Origin: SHVO01 sp050246995
GTDB taxonomy: Bacteria > Pseudomonadota > Alphaproteobacteria > Rhodospirillales > Rhodospirillaceae
Assembly (NCBI GenBank): GCA_050246995.1
Contig: JBFWVA010000001.1
Location: forward strand, 372,001-436,000
Length of the DNA stretch: 64,000 nucleotides
Direction: 5' to 3'
Shown piece by piece: positions 59,865 through 64,000 of the stretch. The first letter of the stretch is position 1. Each line of letters begins with the position of its first letter. A model generated the notes under the pieces. It did not search any database. It saw only the letters and a list, made by a program, of their open reading frames with translations, and was not told the origin of the DNA. A program made the translations under genes and the position numbers.

Positions 59865-61427
59865 TCACTCCCACTCAATCGTCCCCGGCGGCTTGCTGGT
59901 TACATCGTAGGTGACGCGGTTCACGCCTTTCACCTCGTTGATGATGCGGTTCGCCACGCGGCCGAGGAATTCCATGTCGAAGTGGAAGAAGTCGGCGGTC
60001 ATGCCGTCCGTGGAGGTGACGGCGCGCAGGGCCAGGGCGTAGTCGTAGGAACGCGCGTCGCCCATGACGCCGACGGTGCGCACGGGCAGCAGCACGGCGA
60101 AGGCCTGCCAGATGGAATCGTATAGTTTCGCGTTGCGGATTTCCTCGAGATAGATCGCATCGGCCTTGCGCAGGATGTCGAGCTTCTCGCGCGTGATCTC
60201 CTGCCCCGGAATGCGGATGGCGAGGCCCGGACCGGGGAACGGGTGGCGGCCGACCATTTCGTCGGGAAGACCCAGCTCCTTGCCGAGCGCGCGCACTTCA
60301 TCCTTGAAGAGTTCGCGCAGGGGCTCGACCAGCTTCATGTTCATGCGTTCGGGAAGGCCCCCGACGTTGTGATGCGATTTGATGGTGACCGACGGGCCGC
60401 CGGCGAAGGAGACGCTTTCGATGACGTCGGGATAGAGCGTGCCTTGGGCGAGGAAGTCGGCGCCGCCGACTTTCTTGGCTTCTTCCTCGAAGACTTCGAT
60501 GAAGGTCGCGCCGATGGTTTTGCGCTTCTTTTCCGGATCGGTCATGCCGGCAAGCTTGCCGAGGAAGAGATCGGACGCATCACGCGCGACGAGTTTCACG
60601 TTGAAGCGGTCGCGGAAGACACGGACCACCTGCTCCGTTTCGCCGGCGCGCATGAGGCCATGATCCACCAGCACGCACGTCAGCTGTTCGCCGATGGCTT
60701 CGTGGATGAGCGCGGCGACGACGGAGGAATCAACGCCGCCCGAGAGGCCGCAGATCACCCGGCCCTTGCCCACCTGCTTGCGCACGGCATCGACGGCCTG
60801 GGCGCGGAAGGCCGCCATGGTCCAATCGCCCTTTGCGCCGCAGATCTTGTGGGTGAAGTTCTTGATGAGCTGCGTGCCTTGCGGCGTGTGCACGACTTCC
60901 GGATGGAACTGAACGCCGTAGAACCGGCGCGTATCGTCGGCGATGGCGGCGAAAGGCGCGCCTTCGCTTGTCGCGGCGATCTTGAAGCCGGCGGGAAGTT
61001 CAACGACGCGGTCGCCGTGGCTCATCCACACCTGTTCGCGGCCGCCCTTCTCCCACAGGCCCTTGAAGAGTTCGTTCGTGTCCTTGACGTCGATGAAGGC
61101 GCGGCCGAATTCGCGGTGATCGGAGCTTTCGACCTTGCCGCCGAGCTGCGCGACCATGGTCTGCTGACCGTAGCAGATGCCCAAAACAGGAAGACCCATT
61201 GTGAATACAGCGTCGGGGGCTTTGGGGGTGCCTGTACCGATGACCGAGGCCGGACCGCCGGAGAGAATAAGACCCCGCGGACCGAACGCCTTGATGGAGG
61301 CTTCCGTCACCTTGTTGAAGGGGTGCACCTCGCAATAGACGCCGCTTTCGCGGACCCTTCTGGCGATCAACTGCGTGACTTGGGAGCCGAAGTCGATGAT
61401 GAGGATGCGGTCGGTGGAGACGGTCAT
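59865..61427 (-). CDS. guaA: GMP synthase (glutamine-hydrolysing)
   Basis: 520 residues, the usual length. Class I glutamine amidotransferase domain with VLGICYGQQTM (catalytic Cys about residue 87) and GVQFHPEVVHT (His, Glu). ATP-pyrophosphatase P-loop VICGLSGGVDSSVVAALIHE (about 225-245). C-terminal dimerisation domain ending DVTSKPPGTIEWE. It converts XMP to GMP in the cytosol. guaB follows two genes away, with an rRNA methyltransferase between them. Confidence 0.97.
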   Translation of the reverse strand: MTVSTDRILIIDFGSQVTQLIARRVRESGVYCEVHPFNKVTEASIKAFGPRGLILSGGPASVIGTGTPKAPDAVFTMGLPVLGICYGQQTMVAQLGGKVESSDHREFGRAFIDVKDTNELFKGLWEKGGREQVWMSHGDRVVELPAGFKIAATSEGAPFAAIADDTRRFYGVQFHPEVVHTPQGTQLIKNFTHKICGAKGDWTMAAFRAQAVDAVRKQVGKGRVICGLSGGVDSSVVAALIHEAIGEQLTCVLVDHGLMRAGETEQVVRVFRDRFNVKLVARDASDLFLGKLAGMTDPEKKRKTIGATFIEVFEEEAKKVGGADFLAQGTLYPDVIESVSFAGGPSVTIKSHHNVGGLPERMNMKLVEPLRELFKDEVRALGKELGLPDEMVGRHPFPGPGLAIRIPGQEITREKLDILRKADAIYLEEIRNAKLYDSIWQAFAVLLPVRTVGVMGDARSYDYALALRAVTSTDGMTADFFHFDMEFLGRVANRIINEVKGVNRVTYDVTSKPPGTIEWE

Positions 61428-61465
61428 TTGATCCCTCGAGAAAGAGCGGCGTTTGGAACCCTGGA

Positions 61466-61484
61466 TCCTGGGCTTAACCCAGGA
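61466..61484. repeat. Palindromic repeat between guaA and the methyltransferase
   Basis: TCCTGGGCTTAACCCAGGA: perfect 7-base arms around a 5-base loop, starting in CCTGGATCCTGGG. It lies in the 69-base gap after the methyltransferase stop and upstream of guaA. Confidence 0.55.
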
Positions 61485-61496
61485 TGGCGCGGGGCT

Positions 61497-62798
61497 TTAT
61501 GAAGCACGCTCCAAAATCGCGATGAAGAAGCCATCGGTGCCGGTGCGCACCGGGGAGAATGTCAAATACGGCCCCGCGACGGGAGACGCGCCGGGAAGAA
61601 TTTCGGACCAGAGCGCCGCCGCGTCGAGGGCTTTGAAGTCGCCGTTCTTGGCGAGCAAAGCGCCGACGCGGTCTTCGTTCTCGTCGGGGAGCATCGAGCA
61701 GGTCACATAAATCAAACGGCCGCCGGGACGGGTGAGTTGGGCGCCCTGTTCGAGCACGGCGTCCTGGGTGGCCATAAGGTTGGCGAGGTTTTCCGGCTTC
61801 AAACGCCAGCGGGCATCGGGGTTGCGGCGCCACGCGCCGGTGCCGGTGCAGGGCGCGTCGACCAGCACGCGGTCGAAGGAGCCGCCCTGCGACGAGGTTT
61901 GGCGCTTCAGCCATTTGTCGTGTTCTTCGAGCACGCGCAAGGTGGCGTTGTGCACACCGGCGCGGCGCAGACGGAGCTTGGAACGCTCGAGGCGCGTGAC
62001 GGAAAGATCCGACGCGATCAGGCGGCCCTTGTTGTTCATCTGCGCGGCGAGCGCGAGGGTCTTGCCGCCGGCGCCGGCGCAAAGGTCCATCACGCTCATG
62101 CCCGGGCGCGCATCGACGAGCAGCGCGCAGAGCTGCGAGCCTTCGTCCTGCACATCGAAGAGGCCGTCTTTGAAGCCGAGATGATTGCCGAGGGTGGTGC
62201 GGTTGGAGACTCGCACGCCGATGGGCGACAGACGTGTGGGCGAGACTTTCAAACCTTCGGACTCGAGCTGCGCAAGGACAGCATCGCGCGTGGTCTTCAG
62301 CGTGTTGGCGCGCACGTCGAGCGGCGCTTCGCCGCCGAGTGCGGCGACTTCGTCGTCGGCTTTGTCACCGAAGGCGCGGTCGAATTTCTCGAGCACCCAG
62401 GCGGGGCATTCCAGCTTCGCTGCGCGCGGCGCGTCGGCGAGATTGCGCGCGGCGGCCTTCTCGACCATGCGCTTTTCATTGGGATGCAGAGGCTCGGGGC
62501 CGTTCTTGGCGCCGGAAAAAAGACCGGCGACGGAATCCATGGCGCGTTTGTCGAGCGCGACGAGCGCGGCGGCGACGAGCATGCGCGCGTTGGCGTTCTC
62601 GGCGCCGAGCGCCCACGAGAGGCGCGCCCGATGGCGAATGATCTGCCAGACTTGATCTTGAACCGACCGGCGGTCCTTGGAGCCGAAGAAACGGCGGCCC
62701 TTGAAATACTGCGCCAGCACAGCATCGGCCGGGCGGTCTTCGCCCAGGATGGTTTCGAGGAGTTCGATGGAGGCTTGGAGGCGGGCTGCGGGGGTCAT
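61497..62798 (-). CDS. RsmB/NOP-type 16S rRNA (cytosine-5) methyltransferase
   Basis: 433 residues from ATG at 62798. N-terminal RsmB-like RNA-binding part (LETILGEDRPADAVLAQYF), then SAM domain with VMDLCAGAGGKTLALAAQMN (motif I), VLVDAPCTGTGAWRRNP (motif IV, the PCT Cys) and LIYVTCSMLPDENEDRV (motif VI with the catalytic Cys). It methylates a cytosine in rRNA. An upstream start at 62846 adds 16 residues. Palindromic repeats lie on each side. Confidence 0.9.
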   Translation of the reverse strand: MTPAARLQASIELLETILGEDRPADAVLAQYFKGRRFFGSKDRRSVQDQVWQIIRHRARLSWALGAENANARMLVAAALVALDKRAMDSVAGLFSGAKNGPEPLHPNEKRMVEKAAARNLADAPRAAKLECPAWVLEKFDRAFGDKADDEVAALGGEAPLDVRANTLKTTRDAVLAQLESEGLKVSPTRLSPIGVRVSNRTTLGNHLGFKDGLFDVQDEGSQLCALLVDARPGMSVMDLCAGAGGKTLALAAQMNNKGRLIASDLSVTRLERSKLRLRRAGVHNATLRVLEEHDKWLKRQTSSQGGSFDRVLVDAPCTGTGAWRRNPDARWRLKPENLANLMATQDAVLEQGAQLTRPGGRLIYVTCSMLPDENEDRVGALLAKNGDFKALDAAALWSEILPGASPVAGPYLTFSPVRTGTDGFFIAILERAS

Positions 62799-62834
62799 GG
62801 TTTCAAACTCCAGGCGGAGTTCCGCTGCCCTGGA

Positions 62835-62857
62835 TTCCCCGGACAAGCCGGGGAATG
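62835..62857. repeat. REP-like palindrome between guaB and the methyltransferase
   Basis: ATTCCCCGG-ACAAG-CCGGGGAAT: perfect 9-base arms, starting in CCTGGATTCCCCGG and ending in ATGAC. Short palindromes of this form are common dispersed repeats in alphaproteobacteria. It could also end guaB transcription. Confidence 0.6.
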
Positions 62858-62867
62858 ACAGTGGTAT

Positions 62868-64000
62868 TTAGGTGTTGTTGACGCGGTAGTTTGGCGGCTC
62901 GCGGGTGACGATGACATCGTGGACGTGGCTTTCGCGGATTCCGGCGCCAGTGATGCGGCGGAATTTGCAGTTCTTGTGCATGTCGGCGATCGTGGGATTG
63001 CCGGTGTAACCCATGGCGGCCTTCAGGCCGCCGACGAGCTGGTGAACGACGGCGCCGGCGGGGCCTTTGAACGGCACGCGGCCTTCAACGCCTTCCGGAA
63101 CCAACTTCATGTTATCGCGCACTTCTTCCTGGAAGTAGCGGTCGGCCGAGCCGCGCGCCATGGCGCCGAGCGAGCCCATGCCGCGATAATCTTTATAAGT
63201 CCGGCCTTGATAGAGGATCACTTCGCCGGGCGCTTCTTCCGTACCGGCGAGGAGCGAGCCGATCATCACGCAGTCCGCGCCACCGGCGATGGCTTTGGCA
63301 ATATCGCCCGAGCTTTTGATGCCGCCGTCGGCGATGACGGGGATCCCCGATTTACGCGCGAGTTCGGCCACTTCCATCACGGCCGTCAGCTGCGGCACGC
63401 CCACACCGGCGACCACGCGCGTGGTGCAGATGGAGCCGGGACCGATGCCGACCTTCACCGCGTCCGCGCCCGCGTCGATGAGCGCCTTGGCCGCTTCCGG
63501 CGTCGCGATATTGCCCGCGACGATCTGGGCGTAATTGGAAAACTTCTTGATGCGCGCGACAGCGTCGATGACGCCTTGCGAATGACCGTGCGCGGTATCG
63601 ATCACGAGAACATCCACGCCGGCTTCGAGCAGCGCGAGGCCGCGCGCGTAGCCGTCTTCGCCAACGCCCGTCGCCGCGGCAACGCGCAGGCGGCCCTGCT
63701 CATCCTTGCAGGCGCGCGGGTGGGCTTTGGCTTTATCGATGTCCTTCACGGTGACGAGACCGACGCAGCGGTAGTCCTTGTCGACGACCAGGAGCTTTTC
63801 GATGCGGTACTGGTGCAGGAGCTTCACGGCCTGATCGCGCTGCACGTTCTCCGGCACCGTGATGAGGCGGTCCTTGGTCATGAGCTCGTGAACCGGCTGG
63901 CTCATGTTGGTGGCGAAGCGCACATCGCGGTTGGTGAGGATGCCGACGAGCTTGCCGGAGTCGCGTTCAACCACGGGAATGCCGGAAATGCGGTTCTGCT
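62868..64000 (-). CDS. guaB: IMP dehydrogenase (partial, N-terminus beyond the window)
   Basis: The last 377 residues; the frame continues past base 64000, reading ...NRISGIPVVERDSGKLVG, inside the first CBS domain. CBS domain pair to about residue 85, then the TIM barrel with VLVIDTAHGHSQGVIDAVAR, GPGSICTTRVVAGVG (catalytic Cys loop) and GSLLAGTEEAPGE. Ends VTREPPNYRVNNT. It makes XMP from IMP, feeding guaA. A complete enzyme has about 490 residues. Confidence 0.96.
   Translation of the reverse strand, partial: QNRISGIPVVERDSGKLVGILTNRDVRFATNMSQPVHELMTKDRLITVPENVQRDQAVKLLHQYRIEKLLVVDKDYRCVGLVTVKDIDKAKAHPRACKDEQGRLRVAAATGVGEDGYARGLALLEAGVDVLVIDTAHGHSQGVIDAVARIKKFSNYAQIVAGNIATPEAAKALIDAGADAVKVGIGPGSICTTRVVAGVGVPQLTAVMEVAELARKSGIPVIADGGIKSSGDIAKAIAGGADCVMIGSLLAGTEEAPGEVILYQGRTYKDYRGMGSLGAMARGSADRYFQEEVRDNMKLVPEGVEGRVPFKGPAGAVVHQLVGGLKAAMGYTGNPTIADMHKNCKFRRITGAGIRESHVHDVIVTREPPNYRVNNT

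Noticed and set aside
60243..61502. A 419-codon plus-strand frame opposite guaA
   Set aside because: Complementary-strand artefact of the guaA codon pattern.

Overview
The window is about 60 percent GC chromosomal DNA with alphaproteobacterial character: a RpoE/ChrR singlet-oxygen regulon, a BigR-type persulfide sensor, many small alphaproteobacterial-style proteins, TonB receptors, and housekeeping promoters of the form TTGACA-N16-GCTAAATC. Gene order suggests a soil or freshwater heterotroph (Caulobacterales- or Micropepsales/Rhizomicrobium-like); this placement is inference. There are no rRNA, tRNA, CRISPR, IS or phage genes that I can see.

Layout. 1-2 kb: end of a cardiolipin synthase, a tautomerase, a secreted metalloprotease and a DUF2938 membrane protein. 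2-4 kb: a MerR regulator with a textbook SoxR-like operator, coupled to a DHA2 efflux pump. 4-14.4 kb: a same-strand block TonB receptor - amidase - amidase - TonB receptor, with a third secreted amidase at 18.4-20 kb. 14.7-18.4 kb: an exporter divergent from a PadR/HAAS pair, then a monooxygenase and an OsmC protein. 20.6-23.6 kb: cold-shock protein, IF-1, a NYN-LOTUS protein and small proteins. 23.6-26.7 kb: MHS transporter and ABC-F ATPase. 26.9-33.5 kb: an export system with one adaptor, one ATPase and four FtsX-like permeases (two tandem pairs); a frameshifted remnant of a further permease lies at 34.8 kb.

34.9-42 kb is one regulon. The ECF sigma factor and its ChrR zinc anti-sigma sit next to divergent operons (FAD oxidoreductase, DUF1365, Cfa-like methyltransferase; DUF2177, MAPEG; DUF6134, SDR). 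I find four promoters with the same TGATCC-N18-TA layout, one before each operon. 42-47.2 kb is rich in small proteins and carries two more cold-shock genes. 47.4-51 kb and 57.2-59.8 kb are two parallel sulfur/persulfide loci (persulfide dioxygenase-like MBL proteins, TauE/SafE exporters, DUF2892, rhodanese, YeeE pairs). One carries an FNR-like box and the other an ArsR-type regulator with the BigR cysteine pair. 53.3-55.4 kb holds a translationally coupled metallopeptidase and ATP-grasp ligase of unknown role. The window ends with guaA, an RsmB-type rRNA methyltransferase and a partial guaB.

Starts were chosen from domain alignment, Shine-Dalgarno sites and overlaps with the upstream stop. 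Functions given for DUF families are family names only.
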